DNA of 64,000 nucleotides from Prauserella muralis (lineage in GTDB: Bacteria; Actinomycetota; Actinomycetes; Mycobacteriales; Pseudonocardiaceae). Positions 51,049 to 60,119 of the stretch are shown piece after piece. A program made the position numbers and the translations under genes. Below the pieces are notes generated by a model, which saw only the letters and a list, made by a program, of their open reading frames with translations, did no database searches and was not told the DNA's origin. The stretch lies in assembly GCF_003202285.1 (NCBI RefSeq), contig NZ_MASW01000002.1, positions 806,001 to 870,000 of the forward strand, read 5' to 3'. The stretch's first letter is position 1. Every line of letters starts with the position of its first letter.

Positions 51049-51852
51049 ATGGAGAACGCAGCCGACGAGCCCGCACGCGCCGCGCACCACGTGCAGTCCC
51101 TGGAGCGGGGACTGGCCGTCATCAAGGCCTTCGACGCGGGCTCGCCCGCTCTCACGCTGAGCGACGTCGCCAAGGCCACGGGCCTCACCCGGGCCGCGGC
51201 GCGCCGGTTCCTGCTAACGCTGGCCGACCTCGGCTACGTGCGCACCGACGGCAAGTACTTCTCGCTCACCGCGCGGGTGCTGGAACTGGGCTACGCCTAC
51301 CTGTCGAGCCTGTCGCTGCCCGAGGTGGCGCAGCCGCACATGGAGCGGCTGTCGGCGCAGGTGCACGAGTCGAGTTCGGTGTCGGTGCTGGAGGGCACCG
51401 ACATCGTCTACGTCGCGAGGGTGGCCGTGTCGCGGATCATGGCCGTGACGATCAACGTCGGCACGCGGTTCCCGGCGCACGCGACCTCGATGGGCCACGT
51501 GCTGCTCGCCGGGCTCGGCGCACCGGAGCTGGAGCGCTACCTGGAGCAGGCCGACTTCGCTCAGCTGACCAGCCGGACCCTCACCTCGCCGTCGGCGCTG
51601 CGGGCCGAGCTGGCGCGCGTGCGGGAACAGGGCTGGGCGCTGGTGGACCAGGAGCTGGAGGAGGGGCTGCGCTCGGTGGCGGCACCCATTCACGGTCCGG
51701 ACGGGTCGGTGGTGGCGGCGATCAACCTGTCCACGCACGCCAGCCGCACCCCGGCCGAGTCGGTGCGGGCGGAGCTGTTGCCGCCGCTGCTGGCCACGGC
51801 CAAGGCCATCGAGGGCGAGCTGGCCATGACCTCCTCCGCGCGGGTCTCGTGA
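51049..51852 (+). CDS. pcaR: IclR-family regulator of the pca operon
   Basis: A 267-residue IclR-type regulator. The N-terminal winged helix begins HHVQSLERGLAVIKAFDAGS, with LSDVAKATGLTRAAARRFLLTLADLGYV as the DNA-binding part; the effector domain ends with SVAAPIHGPDGSVVAAINLS. Operon context makes it the likely PcaR, binding the inverted repeat at 44187-44201. Its stop overlaps the mocA-like start. Confidence 0.85.
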   Translation: MENAADEPARAAHHVQSLERGLAVIKAFDAGSPALTLSDVAKATGLTRAAARRFLLTLADLGYVRTDGKYFSLTARVLELGYAYLSSLSLPEVAQPHMERLSAQVHESSSVSVLEGTDIVYVARVAVSRIMAVTINVGTRFPAHATSMGHVLLAGLGAPELERYLEQADFAQLTSRTLTSPSALRAELARVREQGWALVDQELEEGLRSVAAPIHGPDGSVVAAINLSTHASRTPAESVRAELLPPLLATAKAIEGELAMTSSARVS

Positions 51853-52430
51853 GCGCGGCCGGGCTGCTGCTGGCGGCCGGGGAGGGGCGCCGGTTCGGCA
51901 CCCCGAAGGCCCTGGTGCGGCTCGACGGCGAGGCGCTGGTCGCCCGGGCCGCCCGCGTGCTCGCCGAGGGCGGCTGCGAGCCCGTGGTGGTGGTGCTCGG
52001 GGCCCGCGCCGAGCAGGCGCGGCCGCTCGTGCCCGGCGGCGTGCTGGTGGTGGAGGCGTCCGGCTGGGCCGAGGGCATGGGAGCCTCGCTGCGCGCCGGG
52101 CTCGGCGCGCTCGCCGGGCTCACTCCCGCGCCGGACGCGGCACTGGTGCACCTGGTGGACCTGCCCGGTGTGGGCGCCGAGGTCGTTGCCCGCCTGGGTG
52201 CGCTGGCCGCACCCGACGCCGTCGCCCGCGCCGCCTACGACGGCGTGCCCGGCCATCCGGTGCTGTTCGGCCGTCGCTGGTGGGCGGCGATCGCCGCGAC
52301 CGCCGAGGGCGACCGGGGCGCCCGCCGCTGGCTGTCCGGACGCGACGACGTCCGCCTCGTCGAGTGCGGCGACATCGGCGCGGGCACCGACGTCGACACC
52401 CCCGCCGATCTCCCGCAGCCGCCGAAATAG
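51849..52430 (+). CDS. MocA-like molybdopterin nucleotidyltransferase
   Basis: A 193-residue NTP-transferase with LLLAAGEGRRFGTPKAL and VHLVDLPGVGAEVV, followed by GVPGHPVLFGRRW. This family makes molybdopterin cytosine dinucleotide, the cofactor of CO dehydrogenase/xanthine dehydrogenase-type enzymes. It is cotranscribed with pca by its overlap, yet its work fits the coxSLM cluster 7 kb downstream. That suggests the GH95 gene was inserted in between. Confidence 0.82.
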   Translation: MSAAGLLLAAGEGRRFGTPKALVRLDGEALVARAARVLAEGGCEPVVVVLGARAEQARPLVPGGVLVVEASGWAEGMGASLRAGLGALAGLTPAPDAALVHLVDLPGVGAEVVARLGALAAPDAVARAAYDGVPGHPVLFGRRWWAAIAATAEGDRGARRWLSGRDDVRLVECGDIGAGTDVDTPADLPQPPK

Positions 52431-52473
52431 ATCGGGTCTTTCTCTTCCCTTATGCCCGATTCGGGCCCCCTTT

Positions 52474-52508
52474 GTCAACCGTTGACCTTGATACGTCCGA
52501 TGTATAGC
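52474..52508 (+). promoter_or_regulatory. Candidate promoter and operator of GH95 gene
   Basis: GTCAAC-C-GTTGAC (52474-52486) is a perfect inverted repeat overlapping TTGACC (52482-52487), a possible -35. TATAGC (52503-52508) is a possible -10 but the 15-bp spacing is short. A GCCCGA/TCGGGC hairpin upstream (near 52455-52467) may end the mocA-like transcript. Confidence 0.4.
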
Positions 52509-52587
52509 GTGCGCTGTGACTCAGGCCACCCAGACGGCCTTCGTCGGCACGTCTCTCGACCCACCCACCGGACATCGAGGAGACCCA

Positions 52588-55500
52588 ATGATCGGACGAC
52601 CCGCGCGGGGCAGAGCCGCCCGCGCACTGATCGCGAGCCTGTCGCTCGCCGCGCTCGCCGTGGGGCTGCCTGCCCTGCACACCGCCTCGGCGGCGGAGAG
52701 CGACGCACCGGCGACGGCGCCGCCTTCCACGTCGCCGGGCATGACCCTCTGGTACGACCGGCCCGCCACCGACTGGGAGTCGCAGTCGCTGCCCATCGGC
52801 AACGGAGCACTCGGCGCGAGTGCGTTCGGCGGCGTGGACACCGAGTTGCTGCAGTTCAACGAGAAAACGCTGTGGACGGGAGGCCCCGGCTCCGCGCAGG
52901 GCTACGACTTCGGCAACTGGGCCTCGCCGAGGCCCGGAGCGCTCGAGCAGGTGCAGCAGCGCATCGCCGACGAGAAGCGCGTCGCGCCCAGCTGGGTCGC
53001 GGACAGGCTCGGCCAGCCCAAGCGCGGCTTCGGCGCCTACCAGATCTTCGGCGACGTGCGGCTCGCGCAGCTGGACCGGTCCGGCGAGGTCACCGGCTAC
53101 CGCCGGTACCTCGACATCGCCGACGCGGTCGCCGGGGTCTCCTACACGGCCGACGGCGTGCGCCACACCCGCGAGTACTTCGCCTCCGCCGCCGACGGCG
53201 TGCTCGTCGCCCGGCTCACCGCGGACCGGCCGGGCCAGATCGGCTTCACCACCTCGGTCACCGCTCCGGGCAACCGCAGCAAGCGCGTGCGCGCACACGA
53301 AGGCCGGATCACCTTCTCCGGTGCCCTGCACGACAACGGTCTGCGGTTCGAGTCGCAGTTGCAGGTGCTCAACGAGGGCGGCGCGCGGACCGACAACGCC
53401 GACGGCTCCGTGACGGTCAGCGGTGCCGACGCGGTGACACTCGTGCTCGGTGCGGGCACCGACTACGCCCCCACGTACCCGGACTACCGCACCGGCACGG
53501 ATCCGCACGGGGCGGTGACCAGGCGGGTGGACGCCGCCGTGGCCAAGGGCCTCGGCGCGCTGCGGTCCGCGCATCTCGCCGACTACCACGAGCTGTTCGA
53601 CCGCGTCCGCCTCGACATCGGCCAGCACATGCCGGACCTGCCGACCGACGAGCTGCTCGCCGCCTATCGCAGCGGCACCACCCCCGCCGCCACCCGCAAG
53701 GCGCTGGAGGTGCTGTACTTCCAGTACGGCCGGTATCTCCTCATCGCCTCGTCGCGTGGTGGCTCGCTCCCGGCGAACCTGCAGGGCGTGTGGAACAACT
53801 CGACCAGCCCACCCTGGAGCGCCGACTACCACGTCAACATCAACCTGCAGATGAACTACTGGCCCGCCGAGACCACCAACCTCTCGGAGACCACCGCACC
53901 GCTGTTCGACTACGTCGACTCGATGGTGCCCGCCGGTGAGGTGACGGCGCGGGAGATGTTCGGCAACCGGGGCTGGGTGGTGCACAACGAGACCAACCCC
54001 TACGGCTTCACCGGCGTGCACGACTGGGCGACCTCGTTCTGGTTCCCCGAGTCGGGCGCCTGGCTGGCTCAGCACTACTACGAGCACTACCTGTTCACGC
54101 GCGACGAGCGCTTCCTGCGCGAGCGCGCCTACCCGATGCTGAAGGCGCTGTCGCAGTTCTGGATCGACGAACTGGTGCGCGATCCGCGCGACGGCAGACT
54201 GGTGGTGAGCCCCAGCTACTCGCCGGAACACGGCGACTTCTCCGCGGGAGCCTCGATGTCGCAGCAGATCGTGTGGGACCTGCTGACCAACACCGCCGAG
54301 GCCGCGCGCACGCTCGGCGACACCGGGACGTTCACCGCCGAGCTGGAGCGGACGCTGGCCGAGCTGGACCCCGGCCTGCGCATCGGCTCGTGGGGCCAGC
54401 TGCAGGAGTGGAAGGAGGACTGGGACGACCCGGGCAACCAGCACCGCCACGTCTCGCACCTGTTCGCGCTGCACCCGGGCAGGCAGCTCACGCCGCACGA
54501 CGATCCGGCCCTCACCGAGGCCGCGCGCACGTCGCTCACCGCGCGCGGCGACGGCGGCACCGGCTGGAGCAAGGCCTGGAAGATCAACTTCTGGGCACGG
54601 CTGCTCGACGGCGACCACGCGCACACGATGCTGGCCGAGCTGCTGAAGAACAGCACGCTGGACAACCTGTGGGACACCCACCCGCCGTTCCAGATCGACG
54701 GCAATTTCGGCGCCACGGCCGGGGTCGCGGAAATGCTGCTGCAGAGCCACACCGGTGTCGTCGACGTGCTGCCCGCCGTGCCCGGCTTCTGGGACAGCGG
54801 CTCGGTGCGGGGGCTCAAGGCCAGGGAAGACGTCACCGTCGACATCGACTGGACGGCAGGCACGCCCACGCGCATCGCACTGGAGGCAGGCCGTTCCGGC
54901 GAGCTGACCGTGCGCAGTGACCTGTTCGGCGGCCGCTTCCGGGTCGTCGACGCCGCGACGGGGCGCACGATCGACGTGGCGCGCGACGGCGAGCGGATCA
55001 CGTTCGACGCCGAGCGCGGGCGCACGTACGTGGCCGTCTCGCTGGCGACGCTGTCGCTGTCGGCACCCGAGCGGGCCGAGGACGGCACGGCGTTCCCGGT
55101 GGAGGTGACCGTCGGCGCGGCCGACCGCACCGTCCCTGCCGCCGCGCTGACCCTCGGCCTGCCGGAGGGCTGGACCGCCACGCCCGCCCGGCACGCGGTT
55201 GCGCCCGTGCACGCGGGGCAGAGCAGGTCGTACGCGTTCGAGGTGACGCCGCGCGCGGGTGCCGAGGACACCCGGCGGCTGCGGGCGGTGTTGCAGGGCG
55301 ACGGCTGGCAGGTGGCGGCCGCCCGCAGCGTGGCGATCGAGCCGCTGCCGCCGTGCCCCGCGCCGGATGCGGACACGCCGCTCGCGGCGTGGGATCCGGC
55401 CTCCGGAAGCTCCATTGTGGACGCATCCGGCTCCGGGCGGGACGCGACGGTGCAGGGCACCACGGCCTACGAGCCGTCCGGCCCGACGGGTAGTGCGCTG

Positions 55501-55989
55501 CGGCTGGACGGGCAGTCCTACCTGCGCACCGCGCCGACGACGCTGGGGTTCCTGCGCGAGGCCACGTTCGCCGCGGAGGTCCGAGCCGACACCTCCGGCA
55601 GCTACCGCAGGTTGTTCGACTGGCAGCCCAGCGGCGACCCCGGCACCGATGGGGTGCTCATCGACCTGACGCCGTCGAACGCGGTGCGCTTCCTCGGGTC
55701 GGGCACCAACGTCACCACCGCGGCGACCCTGCCCACGGGGCGGTTCGTGGATCTCGTGGTGACGATGAGCGACGCCGGTGATCTGGCCGTGTACGTCGAC
55801 GGCGAGCGAGCCGCCACGGCGCGGGTGCCCGATGCCGGCATCAACGGCTGCGCCACCCGGGAACTGCGGTTCGGCGCGGACCAGAACGGCGGCCAGCGGC
55901 TCACCGGCGCCGTCGACCGGATGGCGATCCTGTCGCGCCTGCTGAGCGCGGACGAGGTCGCCGGCTGGCAGGACCGGGTCTTCGGCTGA
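52588..55989 (+). CDS. Secreted GH95 family alpha-fucosidase-like protein
   Basis: A 1133-residue extracellular enzyme. Residues 1-~36 are a signal peptide with Arg-rich start and cleavage near ASAAE. The N-terminal beta domain begins LWYDRPATDWESQSLPIGNG. The (alpha/alpha)6 barrel (~330-750) has the GH95 residues: Asn pair in HVNINLQMNYWPAE, Glu in SPSYSPEHG, and Asp in QIDGNFGATAGVAEML. A NEW3-like domain (~830-920) and a C-terminal LamG/concanavalin-type domain (~935-1130) probably bind polymer. It hydrolyses alpha-1,2-fucosides, or possibly L-galactosides. ATG chosen by GAGGAGA 5 nt upstream. Alone between mocA-like and moxR genes. Confidence 0.88.
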   Translation: MIGRPARGRAARALIASLSLAALAVGLPALHTASAAESDAPATAPPSTSPGMTLWYDRPATDWESQSLPIGNGALGASAFGGVDTELLQFNEKTLWTGGPGSAQGYDFGNWASPRPGALEQVQQRIADEKRVAPSWVADRLGQPKRGFGAYQIFGDVRLAQLDRSGEVTGYRRYLDIADAVAGVSYTADGVRHTREYFASAADGVLVARLTADRPGQIGFTTSVTAPGNRSKRVRAHEGRITFSGALHDNGLRFESQLQVLNEGGARTDNADGSVTVSGADAVTLVLGAGTDYAPTYPDYRTGTDPHGAVTRRVDAAVAKGLGALRSAHLADYHELFDRVRLDIGQHMPDLPTDELLAAYRSGTTPAATRKALEVLYFQYGRYLLIASSRGGSLPANLQGVWNNSTSPPWSADYHVNINLQMNYWPAETTNLSETTAPLFDYVDSMVPAGEVTAREMFGNRGWVVHNETNPYGFTGVHDWATSFWFPESGAWLAQHYYEHYLFTRDERFLRERAYPMLKALSQFWIDELVRDPRDGRLVVSPSYSPEHGDFSAGASMSQQIVWDLLTNTAEAARTLGDTGTFTAELERTLAELDPGLRIGSWGQLQEWKEDWDDPGNQHRHVSHLFALHPGRQLTPHDDPALTEAARTSLTARGDGGTGWSKAWKINFWARLLDGDHAHTMLAELLKNSTLDNLWDTHPPFQIDGNFGATAGVAEMLLQSHTGVVDVLPAVPGFWDSGSVRGLKAREDVTVDIDWTAGTPTRIALEAGRSGELTVRSDLFGGRFRVVDAATGRTIDVARDGERITFDAERGRTYVAVSLATLSLSAPERAEDGTAFPVEVTVGAADRTVPAAALTLGLPEGWTATPARHAVAPVHAGQSRSYAFEVTPRAGAEDTRRLRAVLQGDGWQVAAARSVAIEPLPPCPAPDADTPLAAWDPASGSSIVDASGSGRDATVQGTTAYEPSGPTGSALRLDGQSYLRTAPTTLGFLREATFAAEVRADTSGSYRRLFDWQPSGDPGTDGVLIDLTPSNAVRFLGSGTNVTTAATLPTGRFVDLVVTMSDAGDLAVYVDGERAATARVPDAGINGCATRELRFGADQNGGQRLTGAVDRMAILSRLLSADEVAGWQDRVFG

Positions 55990-56080
55990 GGTACGACCGG
56001 CGGCGGGTGCCGGGCGCATGGGCTCCCGGGACCCGCCGCCGCGATCGTCACCGCGCCCGTCAGCCCTTACGCTGGCAGGC

Positions 56081-56971
56081 GTGACAGCTGAGAGCATGGA
56101 CCCGGCAGGGTCGCCCGAGAAGCTCGCGCAGGTGCTGGAGGGCACCGGGTACCTGGCCGATGAGGGCGTCGCCACGGCCGCGTTTCTCGCCCTGCGGATG
56201 CGCAGGCCGCTGTTCTGCGAGGGCGAGCCCGGCACGGGCAAGACCTCGCTCGCGATGGCGCTGGCCGAGTCGCTGGGGATGCCGCTGATCCGCCTGCAGT
56301 GCCACGAGGGCATCGACGCCGCGCAGGCGCTGTACGAATGGGACTTCCCCCGCCAGTTGCTGCACCTGCGGGCGCTGGAGGCGGCCGAGGGCGGGCGGCT
56401 CGACGTGGACACCGCCGAGCAGTCGCTCTACACCGAGCGGTTCCTGCTGGCCCGGCCGCTGCTGCGTGCGCTCAACTCCGCACCGTGCGTGCTGCTCGTC
56501 GACGAGATCGACCGCGCCGACGACGAGTTCGAGGCGTTCCTGTTGCAGCTGCTCGACGAGAACGCCGTGTCCATCCCGGAATACGGCGAGGTGCGTGCCG
56601 AGGTGCCGCCGCTGGTCATCCTCACCTCCAACCGCACCCGCGAGGTGCACGACGCGCTCAAGCGCCGCTGCCTCTACCACTGGCTGGAGCATCCCGACCT
56701 CAGCAGGGAGGTGGCGATCCTGCGCAGCCGCATCCCCGGGATCGGGGAGCGGCTGGCCACCCAGGTCGCCGAGGCGGTGCAGCGCCTGCGGGCCATGGAG
56801 CTGCTCAAGCCGCCCGGTGTCGCCGAGGCGCTGGACTGGGCGCAGGCGTTGCGGGCGCTCGGCCGCGACGAGCTCGACGCCGCCGCGGCGGCCACCACGC
56901 TGGGCGCGGTGCTCAAGTACAGCGAGGACCTCGACCGGGTGCGCGCCCGCCTGGATGCCCTGCTCGCCTGA
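56081..56971 (+). CDS. MoxR-family AAA ATPase (CoxD-like)
   Basis: A 296-residue AAA+ ATPase with Walker A GEPGTGKTS, Walker B CVLLVDEIDRAD and sensor 1 ILTSNRTREVHDAL. CoxD in CO dehydrogenase clusters matures the Cu/Mo active site. The GTG follows TACGCT (56068-56073) by 7 nt, suggesting a leaderless message; an ATG at 56096 is an alternative. It is followed by the VWA gene, as in cox clusters. Confidence 0.85.
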   Translation: MTAESMDPAGSPEKLAQVLEGTGYLADEGVATAAFLALRMRRPLFCEGEPGTGKTSLAMALAESLGMPLIRLQCHEGIDAAQALYEWDFPRQLLHLRALEAAEGGRLDVDTAEQSLYTERFLLARPLLRALNSAPCVLLVDEIDRADDEFEAFLLQLLDENAVSIPEYGEVRAEVPPLVILTSNRTREVHDALKRRCLYHWLEHPDLSREVAILRSRIPGIGERLATQVAEAVQRLRAMELLKPPGVAEALDWAQALRALGRDELDAAAAATTLGAVLKYSEDLDRVRARLDALLA

Positions 56972-57010
56972 CCCGCGAGTCCTGCGCTCAGGCCCGCGAG
57001 TTCTGCGCTC
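56972..57010. repeat. Tandem 18-bp repeat
   Basis: CCCGCGAGTCCTGCGCTC (56972-56989) recurs at 56993-57010 with one change, giving a 21-bp period. It lies in the gap between the moxR and coxE-like genes. I see no further copy in the window, so it may belong to a genome-wide intergenic family. Confidence 0.6.
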
Positions 57011-57082
57011 GTGCGCCCCGGCCCGGGTCGCTCCGGCGTCCGGAGGGCGGCTGGAGCGCGCTCCAGGGGCACAATGGAAGAC

Positions 57083-58204
57083 ATGACCGCACCGGCCTCG
57101 ACCGATCCGCTGCCCGGCCTCGTCGGGTTCCCGGCGGCGCTGCGCGAGGCCGGGCTGCCGTGTGAGGCGCACCGCGTGCAGGCCTACCTCGCCGCGGTGG
57201 AGAGTCTCGACGTCGCCGACCCGAGCCAGCTCTACTGGGCGGGCAGGCTGACGTTGTGCGGCGACCCGGACGACCTGCCGCGCTACGACCAGGCCTTCGC
57301 CGCATGGTTCAGCGCGGAACCGCCGCGCAGGGCGCGCAACCCGGTGCAGCGCCCTGCGCAGCCGCGCATCGCCGCCCTCGTCACCCAGCAGCAGGGCGAC
57401 GGCGAGGCGGAGGAGCAGGCCGGGGAACAGCTCAGCGTGGCCGCGAGCGACGCCGAGGTGCTGCGCCAGCGCGACCTCGGCGAGCTCAGCCCCGCCGAAC
57501 GGGCGCACCTGCGGGAGCTGATGGCGGCGCTGCGGCCCGCACCGCCGCGACGCCGCTCCCTGCGCTACCGCCCGGCCCGGCGCGGCAGGCTCGACCCCGC
57601 CCGCACGCTGCGCGCGATGCTGGCCGGTGGCGGCGAACCCACGCGGCTCGCCTACTCCCGGCACGGGCCACGGGCACGGCGCGTGGTGCTGCTGATCGAC
57701 GTCTCCGGTTCGATGAAGCCCTACGCCGACTCGCTGCTGCGCTTCGCCCACGTCGTGGTGCGCTCGGCGCCGTCGAGCGTGGAGGTGTTCACCCTGGGCA
57801 CCCGGCTCACCCGCGTCTCGCGGCAGCTGCGCCAGCGTGACCCCGAGCGCGCGATGCTCGCGGCGGGCGAGGCGGTGGCCGACTTCGCGGGCGGCACCCG
57901 GCTCGGCGAGACGCTGCGGGTCTTCCTCGACCGCTGGGGGCAGCGCGGGCTGGCCCGCAGGGCTGTGGTGGTGGTCTTCTCCGACGGCTGGGAACGCGGG
58001 GACGCGAGCCTGCTCGGCGACCAGGTGGCGCGGATGCGCAGGCTCGCGCACCGGGTGCTCTGGGTGAACCCGCACGCGGGCAGGGACGGCTACGCTCCGG
58101 TGCAGTCCGGCATCGCCGCCGCGCTCCCGCACGTGGATCGGCTGCTGGCCGGGCACAGCCTGGCCACGTTGGAACGACTTCTCCAGGAGATCCGTGATGC
58201 ATGA
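57083..58204 (+). CDS. VWA-domain protein (CoxE-like)
   Basis: A 373-residue protein. Its C-terminal half is a von Willebrand A domain with the MIDAS motif DVSGSM and a later FSDGWERGD. The N-terminal half is a helical CoxE-type region. MoxR and VWA proteins work together in metal-cofactor insertion. The ATG at 57083 is 7 nt after CACAAT (57070-57075), compatible with a leaderless transcript; ATG 57074 is an alternative. It overlaps xdhC by 8 nt. Confidence 0.82.
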   Translation: MTAPASTDPLPGLVGFPAALREAGLPCEAHRVQAYLAAVESLDVADPSQLYWAGRLTLCGDPDDLPRYDQAFAAWFSAEPPRRARNPVQRPAQPRIAALVTQQQGDGEAEEQAGEQLSVAASDAEVLRQRDLGELSPAERAHLRELMAALRPAPPRRRSLRYRPARRGRLDPARTLRAMLAGGGEPTRLAYSRHGPRARRVVLLIDVSGSMKPYADSLLRFAHVVVRSAPSSVEVFTLGTRLTRVSRQLRQRDPERAMLAAGEAVADFAGGTRLGETLRVFLDRWGQRGLARRAVVVVFSDGWERGDASLLGDQVARMRRLAHRVLWVNPHAGRDGYAPVQSGIAAALPHVDRLLAGHSLATLERLLQEIRDA

Positions 58205-59321
58205 CGTGCTGGACGAGCTGTACCGCCGGTGGTCCCAGGGTGAGACGGTGGGCGTGGGCACCGTGGTGGCGACGTTCTCCTCGGCGCCGCGCGCACCGGG
58301 GGCCGCGATGCTCGTGGGAGCCGACGGCGAGGTGACCGGCAGCGTCTCCGGCGGCTGCGTCGAGGGCGCGGTGTACGAGCTGGCGCAGCAGGTGGTCGCC
58401 GACCGCGCCCCGGTGCTGCAGCGCTACGGCGTCAGCGACGACGACGCGTTCGCCGTCGGCCTGACGTGTGGCGGGATCATCGACATCTACGTCGAGCACG
58501 TCGACCGCGAGTCGATGCCGGAGCTGCCCGAGCTGATGGACTCCGTGCGCGACGGCAGGCCGGTCGCCGTGGTCACCACGATCGAGCACCCCGACCCCGC
58601 GTTGCTGGGCAGGCGCATGCTGGTCTGGCCGGAGCGGGCCGGCGGGTCGCTGGGCTCGGATCGGATCGACGACGCGGTGCTCGACGACGCACGCGGGCTG
58701 CTGGCCGGCGGCCGGTCGGGCACCCTGCACTACGGCCCCGACGGCCAGCGCCGCGGCGAGGGCATGTCGGTGTTCGTCAACACCTTCGAGCCGCCACCGA
58801 GGATGCTCGTGTTCGGTGCCATCGACTTCGCCGCCGCGATGGCCAGGATGGGCGCGTTCCTCGGCTACGAGGTGACCGTGTGCGACGCGCGCCCGGTGTT
58901 CGCCACCAAGACCCGGTTTCCCGAGGCCCACGAGGTGGTCGTGGACTGGCCGCACCGCTACCTGAAGGCCGAGGCGGAGGCGGGCCGCGTCGACCGCCGC
59001 ACCGCCGTCGCCGTGCTGACCCACGACCCCAAGTTCGACGTGCCGTTGCTGGAGGTCGCGCTGCGGCTCGACGTCGGCTACATCGGCGCCATGGGCTCGC
59101 GGCGTACCCACGACGACCGCATGGCACGGCTGCGGGAGGCCGGGCTCACCGACGCCGAGCTCAAGCGGCTCGCCTCACCGATCGGACTGGACCTCGGCGC
59201 CCGCACCCCGGAGGAGACGGCGGTGTCGATCGCCGCGGAGATCATCGCCCTGCGCTGGGGCGGTGGCGGGCGGCGGCTGGCCGATCTCGACGGCCGCATC
59301 CACGGCGAGCAGGAACGCTAG
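58197..59321 (+). CDS. XdhC/CoxI-family maturation protein
   Basis: A 374-residue protein of the XdhC family (SAPRAPGAAMLVGADGEVTGSVSGGCVEG, LTCGGIIDIYVE, GYIGAMGSRRTHDDR, RTPEETAVSIAAEI), which loads molybdenum cofactor and sulfur into xanthine/CO dehydrogenase. The conserved Cys pair (GGCV, LTCGG) is present. SD AGGAGA lies 6 nt before the ATG; the gene overlaps coxE by 8 nt. A hairpin-bearing 255-bp gap separates it from coxS. Confidence 0.9.
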   Translation: MHDVLDELYRRWSQGETVGVGTVVATFSSAPRAPGAAMLVGADGEVTGSVSGGCVEGAVYELAQQVVADRAPVLQRYGVSDDDAFAVGLTCGGIIDIYVEHVDRESMPELPELMDSVRDGRPVAVVTTIEHPDPALLGRRMLVWPERAGGSLGSDRIDDAVLDDARGLLAGGRSGTLHYGPDGQRRGEGMSVFVNTFEPPPRMLVFGAIDFAAAMARMGAFLGYEVTVCDARPVFATKTRFPEAHEVVVDWPHRYLKAEAEAGRVDRRTAVAVLTHDPKFDVPLLEVALRLDVGYIGAMGSRRTHDDRMARLREAGLTDAELKRLASPIGLDLGARTPEETAVSIAAEIIALRWGGGGRRLADLDGRIHGEQER

Positions 59322-59491
59322 TTTCGACAGGATTGTGCCGCTCCGTTGAAAAGGTCGGTACCGATTGGGGGAGCTTCTCCGCGGATTCGGATCATGACAC
59401 GGACCTGCTGCCGCGAATGCGGAAGGAGGCGGGCCACCTCTCCAGAAGGGGGGTTGTCCCGCGACCGCCGAAGTAGCAGGCTTCCGCTGTG

Positions 59492-59521
59492 AGGCCGATC
59501 ACCGGCGACGGTGATCGGCCT
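59492..59521 (+). terminator. Hairpin 55 bp before coxS
   Basis: A perfect 13-bp stem (59492-59504 with 59509-59521) and a GCGA loop. It could end the xdhC transcript or act as an attenuator for coxSLM. The rest of 59322-59576 has a less GC-rich part with no clear promoter. Confidence 0.65.
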
Positions 59522-59576
59522 AGGCCGTTCCCCACGGCCCGCTCGCGTGGCGGGCCGAGCCACCACAGGAGGCCCA

Positions 59577-60119
59577 ATGCGCATCACCGTCACAGTCGAC
59601 GGCACCACCTACACCGACGATGTCGAGCCCCGGACTCTGCTCGTGCACTACCTGCGCGAGCAGGTCGGCAAGGTCGGCACCGTGGTGGGCTGCGACACCA
59701 GTAACTGCGGAGCGTGCACCGTGCACCTCGACGGCCACAGTGTGAAGTCGTGCTCGGTGCTGGCCGTGCAGGCCGACGGGTGCGAGGTCACCACGATCGA
59801 GGGCCTCGCCCGCGACGGCCAGCTCCACCCCGTCCAGCAGGCGTTCCACGACAACCATGCGTTGCAGTGCGGTTTCTGCACGCCGGGCATGATCATGCAG
59901 TCGATCGACCTGCTCGCCGACAACCCCAGCCCGGACGAGCAGGCCGTGCGCGAGGGGCTGGAGGGCAACCTCTGCCGCTGCACCGGCTACCAGAACATCG
60001 TGCGGGCCGTGCGCGACGCCGCCGACCACATGCGCCCCGGTGCGGGCCCTGAGGCCGAGCGCGTGGCAGGTGACGCGGGCAGCCGCGCCGCGTCGAGCGT
60101 CGGCGGGGGTGGCGAGTAA
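59577..60119 (+). CDS. coxS: CO dehydrogenase-like small (2Fe-2S) subunit
   Basis: A 180-residue protein with two [2Fe-2S] sites: [15 protein letters not shown]...C for the plant-ferredoxin cluster and CGFCTPGM...CRCTG for the second. It passes electrons from the molybdenum centre to FAD. ATG chosen by CAGGAGGCCCA. The last 25 residues are an Ala/Gly tail. The stop shares one base with coxL. Confidence 0.94.
   Translation: MRITVTVDGTTYTDDVEPRTLLVHYLREQVGKVGTVVGCDTSNCGACTVHLDGHSVKSCSVLAVQADGCEVTTIEGLARDGQLHPVQQAFHDNHALQCGFCTPGMIMQSIDLLADNPSPDEQAVREGLEGNLCRCTGYQNIVRAVRDAADHMRPGAGPEAERVAGDAGSRAASSVGGGGE

Noticed and set aside
52450-56412. Open frame of about 1320 codons antisense to the GH95 gene
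   Set aside because: Low-complexity composition and no motif; GH95 explains the whole stretch.
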